Positions 1-8,998 of a stretch of DNA of 41,025 bases are shown here, piece by piece (positions within the stretch are counted from its first letter, which is position 1; every line of letters starts with the position of its first letter). The notes beneath the pieces are model-generated. The model was not told the DNA's origin and did not search any database. It was given only the letters and a program-made list of their open reading frames with translations. The position numbers were made by a program, and so were the translations under genes. Where the stretch lies: the NCBI GenBank assembly GCA_020722985.1, contig DYJU01000011.1:1-41025 (forward strand), read 5' to 3'. This DNA is from Candidatus Methylomirabilis sp. Its GTDB lineage: Bacteria; Oederibacteriota; PGYV01; DYJU01.

Positions 1-55
1 TAAACTCCCTCACCCACCTTGGCGTAAAGCCCCTTAAAAAAGGGGCTTTATGCAT
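1..55. repeat. 55-bp terminal inverted repeat, left copy, with hairpin
   Basis: The first 55 bases are the exact reverse complement of 40971-41025, and identity stops at base 56. Bases 22-53 form a long hairpin: an 11-bp stem TAAAGCCCCTT/AAGGGGCTTTA with an AAAA loop, extended by two GC pairs and one G-T wobble. The GC-rich stem stands out from the AT-rich surroundings. The most economical reading is a dispersed repeat at which assembly stopped; the exact length of 55 matches a k-mer size often used by de Bruijn assemblers. It could also be a terminator-like element. Confidence 0.9.
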
Positions 56-200
56 AAAGATAATTTTAAATTTGTTCTTATGAAAGATAAGATAAATTTA
101 TTTATAAAAAAGCGGACAATATGGTTAGGATTTCTATTTTTCAGTTAAATAAATATAGGATTTTGATTTAATAAAAATTTTAAGAGAGGAGGTGAAAGAA

Positions 201-209
201 ATGACGTGA
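201..209 (+). other. Minimal start-stop ORF (Met-Thr-stop) with a strong ribosome site
   Basis: AGGAGG at 187-192 sits 8 bases before ATG-ACG-TGA. This is an ideal ribosome site for a two-residue reading frame. The same site could serve a GTG at 206 (16 codons, Lys-rich, stop at 254-256) with a longer 13-base spacer. That second frame ends 3 bases before the ATG of the next gene at 260, so translational coupling is possible. No homology argument is available. Confidence 0.3.
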
Positions 210-259
210 AAAAAAATGAGGATGAAAAGTTAAAAAATAAAAAATGGAGGAAATGAAAA

Positions 260-967
260 ATGTTTAGAGTAATTTTGATGTTATTAGTTTTATTCAGTTC
301 AACAATCGTATGGGTTCAGGCAGAATCAGAAACGACAGCAGGATCGGATGTAACTACCTCAGAACCTGCAACATCTGATATATCCGAAATTTCTACAGAA
401 CCCGAACAACAATTTAACGAAGATGATCTTCTCAAAAATGTTGATAGTGGTAAAAAGTTGTCAGCAGAAGAAGCATCATGGATAGCAAAGCACCCAAAAG
501 TTGGAGAATGGCTTGAAAATCATCCGAAACTTGCTGAAACGATAGCGGAGCATCCTTATGCCGCAAGGTTTATTTACAAGCACCCCAAATATGCAAAATG
601 GGCAGCAAAACATCCTGAAAAAGCAAAAATGATTCATGCTTCTAATGAAAAATGGAGAAAAATGACTCCTGAACAGAAAAAAGAGTTTATTGACAAACAT
701 CCTTATGCAGCAGAAAAGATAGGTAAAGCAATAGAGAAAAAAGGTGAAGTTATAGAAAAAAAAGGCGAAAAACTTGAGAAAAAAGGTGAAATTTTGCAGA
801 AAAAAGCAGACAGACTTGAAGAAGCAGGCCATGAAAAAGCTGCGGAAAAAATTGAACATAAAGGCAGGATGCTTGAAAAAATAGGTGAAAAGATGCAGAA
901 TCGTGGAGAAAAAATACAAAACCGAGGAGAAAAAATACAGAAGAACGCAATAAAACGTCAGAAATAA
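260..967 (+). CDS. Secreted His-Pro decapeptide repeat protein, unknown function
   Basis: A signal peptide of about 21 residues (hydrophobic LMLLVLFSSTIVW, cleavage after VQA) is followed by an acidic Ser/Thr-rich linker to about residue 70. Then come five His-Pro units spaced exactly ten residues apart, with His at 78, 88, 98, 108 and 118, of the form HPxxAxxIxx, and another HP at 147. Residues 155-228 are Lys/Glu-rich with seven-residue units of the EKKGEKL and NRGEKIQ type, likely a charged helix or coiled coil. The start is supported by GGAGG at 246-250. The gene is monocistronic and followed by a strong terminator. I do not recognise the family; it is probably a periplasmic or secreted helical protein. 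Confidence 0.85.
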   Translation: MFRVILMLLVLFSSTIVWVQAESETTAGSDVTTSEPATSDISEISTEPEQQFNEDDLLKNVDSGKKLSAEEASWIAKHPKVGEWLENHPKLAETIAEHPYAARFIYKHPKYAKWAAKHPEKAKMIHASNEKWRKMTPEQKKEFIDKHPYAAEKIGKAIEKKGEVIEKKGEKLEKKGEILQKKADRLEEAGHEKAAEKIEHKGRMLEKIGEKMQNRGEKIQNRGEKIQKNAIKRQK

Positions 968-986
968 GTTTTATATAAACTATAAC

Positions 987-1025
987 ATAATAAAGAGAGG
1001 ACTTAAAATGTCCTCTCTTTATTAT
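987..1025 (+). terminator. Strong hairpin terminator after the His-Pro repeat gene
   Basis: A perfect 16-bp stem (987-1002 with 1010-1025) encloses a 7-base loop. The stem contains AAGAGAGGAC/GTCCTCTCTT and runs into a T-rich tract. It begins 19 bases after the stop codon. It is the clearest intrinsic terminator in the window and might act in both directions. Confidence 0.85.
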
Positions 1026-1430
1026 AATTTTATATAATTACTCATCAATGAAAATAATTATTACCATCATAATATCTTGTATATTGATTATATGTAATTA
1101 CACATTTATGATTTCTATCGTATTAACATTTGAAATAATTTTAAATATCAGTTTGTATGGTTTGACATATAGTATTATTATCATAATTTTTAGTAATAAT
1201 GATTATTTGAAATGCAATTACTTCTGAATATATTTTTATTTTTAATTTATACCAGGCAAAATTTATTAAATCCTAAAGCAAACTCCCTGAAAGGAAAAGA
1301 AATACATACTAAATATTGATAAATTAAAATAAGTAATAGTTTTACAAGTAAAAAAATTTATTAATAAATTTTTATATAGTTTTTCTATATCTTTTTTTAT
1401 AAAATATGCAAAATTTACTTATAAATTAAC
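1026..1430. other. Gene-free AT-rich stretch
   Basis: About 400 bases of very AT-rich DNA lie between the terminator and the promoter at 1431. I see no open frame with a ribosome site, no repeat shared with the rest of the window and no RNA gene. Confidence 0.6.
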
Positions 1431-1459
1431 TTGACATCAAAAGCGTTTTCGGATATAAT
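1431..1459 (+). promoter_or_regulatory. Perfect-consensus sigma-70 promoter of the surface glycan locus
   Basis: TTGACA at 1431-1436, a 17-base spacer, then TATAAT at 1454-1459. The start site would fall near 1466, followed by AAGGAGG at 1474-1480. A full consensus promoter suggests high constitutive expression of the downstream genes. Confidence 0.9.
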
Positions 1460-1485
1460 TATAAAAAACTTTTAAGGAGGAAGTG

Positions 1486-3456
1486 ATGAGTAAAAAAATT
1501 ATATTTTTAATTATTTCCTTAATTGTATTAATAAATTTAAATTTTGGTAAAGAAATAATTATTCATCCTGATAAATTTTATGTATGGCATAATTTTGAAG
1601 ATGAAAATGAATGGACTGTTGAAGACTGGTCAAATAACTCATTATCAGAATCAAAAATTTCAACTGATTTTATAAGTGAAGGGAAAAAATCCTTGGAAAT
1701 AAAATTAAATACGACAAGGAAAAATCATCAGGGGGTCATTCAACTGTTTGATATTGGCGATTTAAGTTCAGTTAAAGAAGTTAAATTTGATATCTATAAC
1801 TCATCTCTTACAAATATGAATGTATGTTTGATGATTAAAACAGGTGAAAATTGGTTATATCACGAAAGTATAAGAAAAAAAATTAAACCAGGATGGAATA
1901 AAAATATTAGTTTTGATTTATCAGCACCCATATATGGTTCAGATGGTAATTATAAATCAAGAATTAAAAATATTGATAATGTTAGGAGATTCGGAATTTT
2001 ATTTGAGCATGATCAAAAAGCAGATGGATATATCTATTTAGATAATATAATGATAAAAGGGACAAATATAGAAAAATTACTACCTGCACAGGTCCCAGAA
2101 AAAATAGAAACAGTTTTAATTGATAGTTTTGAAAAGGGAAAAATAAGATGGTTCGCAGCTTCGGATTGGTCATGTGCAACTGATGTTGAAAAAAATTTAA
2201 GTAATGCAAGTGAAGGTATAAATTCAATGAAGGCAAATTTTGATTTAAAAATGCCTGGTCAGAATGCAACATTTTATATAGAAAGTTCAGTAGACCTATC
2301 AAATGCTTATGAAATAAAAGCTGATATATATTGCCCGTTTGATTTCTCAACAAATATGTGTATGGCTTTATCAACAGGTGATAAATGGATATGGCAGGAA
2401 TCTCCTATTAAAAAAATAAAAAAGGGATGGAATAAAGATATTACATTCAGTTTAAAAAAGAAAAATTGGAAGAATGAAAAAACAAAATGGAATTATGTAA
2501 CAATGCCAGAAGATATTGACAAAACAAAACGTATTTGCTTTGTAATCTTTCCTGCAGAAATGGGGAAAGGTTATGTTTTAATTGATAATGTCAGGATTTC
2601 TACTACAGATAAAGGGGAACTTACTAGTATATTGCAATATGATGTTGGAGAAGTTGTATATTATCCATGGAATAGTTTTGAAAAAGGTGTAAATTGGTTA
2701 CCTGATTCAAGTGGTTCAGGAGCACTTTCGGTACTACCTGCAAGTAATTTTGGCAATGAAAAAAATCATGGAATGCAATTAAAATTTAATACATTAAGCC
2801 CTTATGAAAAAGCAATGTATAAATATTCTGGGCAAATAGATTTCAGTAATGCCGTGGGTATTAAATTTGATATATTTAATCCATTAAATTATGGTGTTAA
2901 AATAACTCTTGCATTTAAAATTGGTGATGATGAAATATGGTATGAATCAAAACAGATACCTGTTGCACCAGGATGGAATAAAGATATATTTTTTGATTTT
3001 ATAAGTCCATCTTTTAAATCGTCAGCATCAAATTGGAATTTTACTGATAACCTTTTCAATAGAGATGATATAAGAGAAATAATAATAAGCGTTTTTTCTG
3101 ATAGGATTGCAGAAGGAGAAATTTATATGACAGGTATAAAATTAGCACGTAGAAATTTTATTGGTGAAGCAGGCAAATATATTGGACCTACTTTTAAAAA
3201 TAATACAAAATTTGTTTTTGAACCTATTCAATATACCATATGGGATTTTGGTAGCGGTGAAGGAACTTTTGAAAAAGGATTAGGTAAATGGAAAGCAGCA
3301 GATATTGCCGGATGGGGAGCAGCTCAGATAAATATCTCAAAAAATTATGCAACAGAAGGCGGAAATTCTTTGCAGATCGTATATAAAGATAAAAATGTAA
3401 AAATAGGTTGCTATTATTCAAATCCATCTTTAATAAATACTAACACATATAGATAA
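1486..3456 (+). CDS. N-terminal part of an interrupted surface protein: signal peptide and beta-sandwich glycan-binding-like modules
   Basis: ATG at 1486 is preferred to GTG at 1483 because AAGGAGG (1474-1480) then has a 5-base spacer. After a signal peptide (about residues 1-21) there are three complete modules (about 30-190, 208-370 and 395-560) and the first half of a fourth. Each has the same order of marks: an opening W/F-x-F-E segment, an SEGxxSLxIK-like strand, a K-x-D-I-Y/F strand, a GD-x-W-x-x-ES strand, a PGWNK-D/N-I strand, and a closing G-Y-I-Y-L/I-DN strand. This resembles galactose-binding-like, CBM-type folds. The frame stops at TAA 3454-3456 in the middle of module four, and the same frame continues the module without a break. 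By position the TAA replaces a residue that is Glu or Gly in the sister modules; a Glu codon GAA would need one substitution. Confidence 0.75.
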   Translation: MSKKIIFLIISLIVLINLNFGKEIIIHPDKFYVWHNFEDENEWTVEDWSNNSLSESKISTDFISEGKKSLEIKLNTTRKNHQGVIQLFDIGDLSSVKEVKFDIYNSSLTNMNVCLMIKTGENWLYHESIRKKIKPGWNKNISFDLSAPIYGSDGNYKSRIKNIDNVRRFGILFEHDQKADGYIYLDNIMIKGTNIEKLLPAQVPEKIETVLIDSFEKGKIRWFAASDWSCATDVEKNLSNASEGINSMKANFDLKMPGQNATFYIESSVDLSNAYEIKADIYCPFDFSTNMCMALSTGDKWIWQESPIKKIKKGWNKDITFSLKKKNWKNEKTKWNYVTMPEDIDKTKRICFVIFPAEMGKGYVLIDNVRISTTDKGELTSILQYDVGEVVYYPWNSFEKGVNWLPDSSGSGALSVLPASNFGNEKNHGMQLKFNTLSPYEKAMYKYSGQIDFSNAVGIKFDIFNPLNYGVKITLAFKIGDDEIWYESKQIPVAPGWNKDIFFDFISPSFKSSASNWNFTDNLFNRDDIREIIISVFSDRIAEGEIYMTGIKLARRNFIGEAGKYIGPTFKNNTKFVFEPIQYTIWDFGSGEGTFEKGLGKWKAADIAGWGAAQINISKNYATEGGNSLQIVYKDKNVKIGCYYSNPSLINTNTYR

Positions 3457-5193
3457 TTTACTTTTGATGTATATAACTCTGGATCTACCATTAAAATGAC
3501 TGTTGCGTTTGTTGATAATACTGATTTATGGAATGAAACAAAAGAAATAATTATATATCCTGGTTGGAATAGAAATATAAAAATAGATCTTGCAGGCAAA
3601 AATTGGAAAAATGAACTAACAGGTTTCAGAAATATTACTGAATTAAAAAACAGAGATAAAATTAAATCAATTTATCTAATTTTTACAAAAACTTATGAAG
3701 GAACTGTTTATATAGATAATATAAGATGGGGTGAAGAATTAACAGCGCCGGTTGTTGCAGATGGTTATTCTCAACAGGATATAAATATTGAAATAACGCC
3801 TGATGATTATTTTACAGGAAAAATAACATTAAGGGGAATTTATTTTTATGATTCTAATTCTACTCTTGAATTAGGTTCTATAAATTTAATTTTGCGTGGA
3901 TTGGGACAGGAATTAACTATTTTTGGTGGTGAAACTATAAATGTTTTTAACGATGTTTTTTCTGTAATTTCTCCAAATTCTTTAGGACCAAATAATATGG
4001 GTTGCAAATTAGAAGGAACCTTAATTCCAATTAATCTTTCTTATCAGGGCGTTGCACTTACGCTCTGGAATAGAGAACAATGGCAATTAGGGACATCTTA
4101 TATCTGGGGTATAAGGGCAAAGGATTATTTTTATCAGGGTAATTATATAGGAGGACTTTATTATAATGAAAAACGTGGATATGATTTTAATCCTGATATA
4201 TTCAATGGCGGTGTTGAACAATCAGCACATATTTATGGTGGTGATGCAGGAGTAAACATACCCTTTGGAGATATACTAACACTTGCAATTAATGGAGAAT
4301 ACCTTATTTCTGCGTATGATAATGAAAAACCGGTTTATTTACTGGAAAATGAAGAAAGTATAAGTTATATTGCAGAAGAAATCAAAGACACAGACGATAG
4401 AACTTTAAACTATATTGCAGGTGATATTCATATAGGCGAATTAAAATTTTATTCAAATTATAGGAAAATAGGTGGCAAATTTTTTGGTCGTTATATTGAT
4501 ATGGATTACAAAGTAGGAAGCGAAGCAAAAATATTTAACCTTACATATATTTTAGATGGCGTTCCACCATTTTCACAACTTGCACAGATTTCATCTGAAT
4601 GGGCAAGTTTTGTAAATTATACCCAAATAATGTTAGAATATGACACAAATAAATCAATTGTTGATACCTATACCAGGGATACCTATACCATTCAGTTAAA
4701 AAATAACCCCTCTTTATCTTTTTATAATTACGATGTTTATTTTAAATATAATTATGAAGGTAACGCAGAAGATAAATCAGCAAATCAAATTGATACACGA
4801 GTCCCGGCCACTACATTTAATTTTTTAACAAATATTTCTCTCTGGGGAAATAAGATAAGTTCTAAATTGCTCGGAAGATACGAAAGGATACGTGATACAA
4901 TTTACAATGCGGTAAAAGATATTTATGAAGATATTGATACATCAAGAATTACTGGTTTTGTTGAAATTAAATACAAACCATTCAGAGAATTAGAATTTGT
5001 CACAAATTATAAGCACATAATAAAAAACGAAGAAACTTTTGGCAACTTTTATGCTGAAATTTCTGCAATACTTTTTGACCTGTTAACAATGAATATAAGT
5101 TATGGTTCAACACCATTTACAGGTTACTGGTTAGAAAATGCTTCAGATGAAACAAAAAATATGATAACCCTGACAATAAAAGGATATTTTTAA
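3457..5193 (+). pseudogene. C-terminal part of the interrupted surface protein: rest of module four and outer-membrane beta-barrel
   Basis: This is in frame with the upstream segment, directly after the TAA. It completes the fourth module (FTFDVYN, then YPGWNRNIKIDL, then GTVYIDNI). The first ATG, at 3496, has no ribosome site and falls inside a module strand, so it is not a credible independent start. From about 3780 the sequence changes to alternating aromatic/hydrophobic and polar residues with many Tyr and Asn, and ends in ...TLTIKGYF. A terminal Phe in a strand-like tail is a known beta-barrel outer-membrane protein signature. The intact product would be about 1,235 residues: four binding modules displayed on a barrel. 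It may be a nonsense mutation, a sequencing or assembly error, or readthrough; other genes here use TAA as an ordinary stop. Confidence 0.7.
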
Positions 5194-5214
5194 TACTTAT
5201 TCAGGAGGAAATTT

Positions 5215-7596
5215 ATGAAAAAATATTTTTGTTTATTGATAATTTTTTTATTACCTGTTTTAATTTCTGGTTTTACTATTTTAAATGCAGATATTATTGA
5301 TGAAACCAATAATCCTGTTTGTGTTATAGGAGTTAATGTCCCTTATCTTACTTTTTTATCAAATAATGAAATAGAGTCAGCATTGAATAAAATATCAAAA
5401 TCAGGTATTAAGTTAGTCAGATTTTTTGCATCCGCACGTGGGAATACACATTATGCATTTGAAAAAATGTTAGGAGTTTATAATGAAAGTATGTTTAGTA
5501 AAGTTGATTTTATCTTACAAAAATCTCAAAACTTAAATTTAAAAGTCATTATAACATTGATGGATAATAATAAAACGTATGGTGGGAAGGAAGTTTTTAA
5601 AGATTGGCTCGGCGGAAATCATGAAGATATATTTTTTAAAGATAAAATAAGTAAAGAATATTTCAAAAAATATTTATTAAAATTTATCATGCGTTATAAG
5701 AATAATCAAACAATTTTTGCCTGGGATTTATGCAATGAAATTGAAGACAATCATGATGAAGATGGGAAAATTTTGTATAATTGGATAAATGAGATTGCGA
5801 AATTTATAAAAATAAATGACAAGCAACGTCTTGTAACAGTGAATATTAAAAAAATGTCAACATCAAATGAGATAATTAATACCTATGATATATTTTTAAA
5901 TCCAAATATCGACCTGGTTTTTTATAATATTTTTTTAACACCAAATACAAATTTAGAATCTGTTGCAAAATCAATAATTAATTATAACAAACAATTTTTT
6001 ATGAATGTAAATAAACCTGTTTTACTATGTTTTGGAGATTTAACTGATAATAAATTAAATTCAATTTCTTATATTTCTGATATATTTTTTAAAAATTATG
6101 GAAATGTTTTAATTTATAATTACGGTGGTTTTGGAGTTTATTCAAATTATAAGGGTGCATACAATTTTAATGATAATAATTTAACAAATTCTTTTATAAA
6201 TACTTCCAAAGGTACTTCCTGTAAAAAAATGCCAATAATTACTGTAAAAAACATTTCTGTCAAACCTGACCAGCAATCAGCAATAATAAATTTTGAGATA
6301 AATCAATCTGCGAATACCGAAATATATTATGATGAGAATTTTCCATTAAAAAATAAAACTAAAACTATTGGCGTTTCTAAAGATAACTCAGAAATTGTTT
6401 TAAACGGTCTTAATCCAGAAAGCAGTTATTTATTTATTATTAAAACTACAAGTGCCAATTTTACTGGTATAAGTAAGGTTCAAACTTTTCAAACACTTAA
6501 ATTAACGAGAAAAAAAACAGTTCCATTTAAAAGAAGTAATAATTTCATAACTGTAAAAGGAACAAAATTTTACGATGGAAATAGAGAATATAAATATTTA
6601 GGAACCAGCAATTATTATTTACGAAACGCTGGAAAAGATACCATAAATTATATTTTAAGTGAAGCGGCAAAAATCGGTTTTAAAGTAATTCGTGTTGGTT
6701 CAAATGCAGAGGCAGAAAGTTTTGATAAAGTAGATAAAAAGAATTTAAATAGATTTTTTAGAATAGGGAAGGATTATTTTAATGAAGACGCTTATAAAGA
6801 GTTAGATTATGTCCTGGCTGCTGCAGAAAAATATGGTTTGCGAGTAATTTTACATTTTACTGATAACTGGGAATATTATGGTGGTATAAAAGTAATTGCT
6901 GGATGGAGCGGAGTTTCTAAAAATGATTTCTGGACAGATGAAAATGCAAAAAAATATTATAAACAATCAATAGTAAAAATTGCAAATAGAAAAAATACTG
7001 TAAATGGGAAATTATACAAAAATGATCCAACAATTTTTGCATATGACCTATGCAATGAACCAAGGGATGAAGCGGATCAATCCAGCCAAACACTTGCACA
7101 ATGGATTGATGAAATGTCAACCTATGTTAAATCTGTTGATCCGAATCATCTTGTAACAACAGGTTTAGAGGGGTTCTTTTTAAAAGATGATGGGACACAT
7201 TATTCGTGGGCAGATTATATATTATGTCATAAACCAAAAAATATTGATTTTTGCACATTTCATATTTACCCGACTTATTCACATAATCACTTTTCTTTGA
7301 GTACTACCGAATGGCTAATAAAAAAATGGATAAACGATGGACATAATATAATATGTAAACCAGTTGTAATGGAAGAATATGGCATAGGAAAAAACGATAA
7401 AGAATATCCAAAAGCAAAATGGATCAGCGAAATGACAAAAATATTTTTTGAAAATGGCGGTAATGGCGCAAATTACTGGTTCCTTACAGATGAAAATTAT
7501 GCTTATGGTGATGGATTTGAAGTAAGACTATCTGAAACCATTTATATCAATGAATTTATAAGATGGGCTAATTTGATAAATAGAAATGGTTACTAA
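5215..7596 (+). CDS. Tandem GH5-type glycoside hydrolase (mannanase-like), first catalytic domain apparently inactive
   Basis: AGGAGG precedes the ATG by 7 bases. A signal peptide (about 1-19) is followed by a GH5-like TIM barrel (about 35-330), a fibronectin III-like linker (about 340-430) and a second GH5-like barrel (about 438-790). Domain two keeps both catalytic glutamates: acid/base E615 in the motif LCNEP and nucleophile E720/E721 in VVMEEYG, plus HIYP and the strand Arg in KVIRV. The pattern is closest to GH5 subfamily 7 endo-beta-mannanases. Domain one keeps Arg and acid/base E175 (WDLCNE), but its nucleophile segment reads KPVLLCFGD and the HIYP site reads FYNIF, so it lacks the nucleophile and probably only binds sugar. 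It shares a transcription unit with the binding-module proteins on either side. The substrate is inferred, not shown. Confidence 0.85.
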   Translation: MKKYFCLLIIFLLPVLISGFTILNADIIDETNNPVCVIGVNVPYLTFLSNNEIESALNKISKSGIKLVRFFASARGNTHYAFEKMLGVYNESMFSKVDFILQKSQNLNLKVIITLMDNNKTYGGKEVFKDWLGGNHEDIFFKDKISKEYFKKYLLKFIMRYKNNQTIFAWDLCNEIEDNHDEDGKILYNWINEIAKFIKINDKQRLVTVNIKKMSTSNEIINTYDIFLNPNIDLVFYNIFLTPNTNLESVAKSIINYNKQFFMNVNKPVLLCFGDLTDNKLNSISYISDIFFKNYGNVLIYNYGGFGVYSNYKGAYNFNDNNLTNSFINTSKGTSCKKMPIITVKNISVKPDQQSAIINFEINQSANTEIYYDENFPLKNKTKTIGVSKDNSEIVLNGLNPESSYLFIIKTTSANFTGISKVQTFQTLKLTRKKTVPFKRSNNFITVKGTKFYDGNREYKYLGTSNYYLRNAGKDTINYILSEAAKIGFKVIRVGSNAEAESFDKVDKKNLNRFFRIGKDYFNEDAYKELDYVLAAAEKYGLRVILHFTDNWEYYGGIKVIAGWSGVSKNDFWTDENAKKYYKQSIVKIANRKNTVNGKLYKNDPTIFAYDLCNEPRDEADQSSQTLAQWIDEMSTYVKSVDPNHLVTTGLEGFFLKDDGTHYSWADYILCHKPKNIDFCTFHIYPTYSHNHFSLSTTEWLIKKWINDGHNIICKPVVMEEYGIGKNDKEYPKAKWISEMTKIFFENGGNGANYWFLTDENYAYGDGFEVRLSETIYINEFIRWANLINRNGY

Positions 7597-7609
7597 AAGG
7601 AGGTAAAAA

Positions 7610-8260
7610 ATGAAAAAAATTTTTATAGTTGTATTATTTTCTTTTTTAATAATATCTTGCGGATATATAAAAGAATATCCTACTTCCACTCTTGAACTTT
7701 CAAAAGGCGGAGATGATTTATCAACTTATAATTTTGAATTAAGTGATCATGGTTTTATTTTAAATGCTGCTTCAGATAATCTTTCATTTGTAAGTAAGGA
7801 GTTAAGTTCAGACAGAGCATATAAAGGGAAAAAATCTTTAAAAATAAAATGTGATTATAGAGGAGTAACAAATTACAAAGGTGGTTTGTTAAGTATGACA
7901 TTTGGATCACCGCAGAATTTTAAAGGGAAAAAACTAAAAGCTTATGTATGGATACCTGGCAATGCCTTTGATGAAAAATCTCCTTATGGCTCTAATTTTT
8001 ATATTAAAACAGGAGCGCCAAACTGGGCATGGTATCAAAGTCCTGGGCAATGGACAAATCTTAAACAGGGAACTATAGTAGTTGAAGGTGTCTGGACTGA
8101 AATTAAAGTAAATGTTGATGAAATGACAACTCCTTCTGGGACATTAATTCCAGATAGTGAAAAGGAAAATATTGTTGAATTTGGTATTAAAGTTGGTCAG
8201 GGTGATTATTCTAAAAATTTTAATGGGTATATTTATATTGATTCAATTAGCATTGAATAA
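7610..8260 (+). CDS. Lipoprotein with a single glycan-binding-like beta-sandwich module
   Basis: A near-perfect ribosome site (AAAGGAGG) lies 6 bases before the ATG, 13 bases after the mannanase-like gene. A lipoprotein signal ends in LIISC (Cys17). The mature part is one module of the same type as those in the upstream surface protein: YNFE opening, KGKKSLKIK, KKLKAYVWIPGN, a Trp-rich strand NWAWYQSP, a GVWTEIKVNV strand and a GYIYIDSISIE end. This resembles CBM-type galactose-binding-like folds seen with mannanases. It probably captures glycan at the membrane for the neighbouring enzyme. The exact CBM family is not determined. Confidence 0.8.
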   Translation: MKKIFIVVLFSFLIISCGYIKEYPTSTLELSKGGDDLSTYNFELSDHGFILNAASDNLSFVSKELSSDRAYKGKKSLKIKCDYRGVTNYKGGLLSMTFGSPQNFKGKKLKAYVWIPGNAFDEKSPYGSNFYIKTGAPNWAWYQSPGQWTNLKQGTIVVEGVWTEIKVNVDEMTTPSGTLIPDSEKENIVEFGIKVGQGDYSKNFNGYIYIDSISIE

Positions 8261-8266
8261 TTTTTA

Positions 8267-8864
8267 ATGCAAATAATAACGCTTAAAAATAAGGATTTTG
8301 ATGAAAATACCTATGTATTATTACTAAATGATAAAATTATAATAATTGACCCTGGGACAAATTATGATGAAATGAAATTAAATCAATAATCAACAATAAA
8401 CAAGAAAAAATAGTTCTTCTTACTCATGGTCATTATGATCATATTAAATCAATAAAGCATTTTAACAAAAATAAAGTTTATGCCTATATAAAAGAAAGAG
8501 CACTTCTTTTAAATCCCAAACTAAATTTATCTATATTTTTTAATGATTTGATAGAGATAAACGGAATTAATTTTTTTAATGGTAAAATAATTGATTTAGA
8601 TGACGAAATTAAAATTTTTCATACTCCTAGCCATACTGCTGGAAGTGTAGTTATTAAAATACAAAATAACATATTTTCAGGCGATACATTATTTTTTGAT
8701 ACAATTGGTGTAGATGGGATTTACCAACAGGAAATAAAATGAAATTATACGAAAGTTTAAAATTATTTTCGGAATTTGACACAAGTTCTATAATATATCC
8801 CGGTCATGGTAAAAATTTCATATTAGTAAATGCATTTAAATATAATAAATATTTAAAAAAATAG
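8267..8864 (+). pseudogene. Metallo-beta-lactamase-fold hydrolase (glyoxalase II-like), broken by two frameshifts
   Basis: Three consecutive frames together make one protein. Frame one (ATG 8267 to TAA 8387) gives the N-terminal strands with IIDPG. The next frame, joined near 8365-8375, carries THGHYDH (the HxHxDH metal motif), HTPSHTAGS and FSGDTLF. The third, joined near 8705-8715, gives DLPTGN, then YPGHG, and stops at 8862-8864. All metal-ligand motifs of the family survive, so the decay is recent or the indels are sequence errors; homopolymer-rich DNA makes the latter possible. A 195-base open frame from 8548 is only a piece of it. The family hydrolyses thioesters such as S-lactoylglutathione or related substrates; the substrate is unknown here. 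Confidence 0.8.
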
Positions 8865-8963
8865 CAATATTTAAACCAACGCATAAAAAAAATTCAAAAA
8901 ATCAATATTTAAAACAAATTAATAGAAAATAAAAAAATATCATATAAAATTCTAATTTTTATA

Positions 8964-8992
8964 TTTACAAATTTATAAAAAAAAGGTATAAT
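8964..8992 (+). promoter_or_regulatory. Sigma-70 promoter for prmC-dnaE, directly abutting a MITE-like element
   Basis: TTTACA at 8964-8969, a 17-base spacer and TATAAT at 8987-8992. The expected start site (about 8999) coincides with the first bases of the repeat at 8999-9318, so the transcript would carry the whole element as a leader of about 345 bases before the prmC ATG. Confidence 0.65.
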
Positions 8993-8998
8993 TAATAA

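Noticed and set aside
476-950. Minus-strand open frames opposite the His-Pro repeat gene
   Set aside because: They are Phe-rich mirrors of Lys codons on the other strand, with no ribosome site.
3454-3456. Genome-wide reassignment of TAA as a sense codon
   Set aside because: Many intact genes here end at TAA at the expected family length.
3496-5193. Independent gene starting at ATG 3496
   Set aside because: There is no ribosome site, the start lies inside a module strand, and the frame is continuous with the upstream gene across TAA 3454.
8548-8742. A separate 64-residue hydrolase
   Set aside because: It is the middle segment of the frameshifted metallo-beta-lactamase-fold pseudogene.
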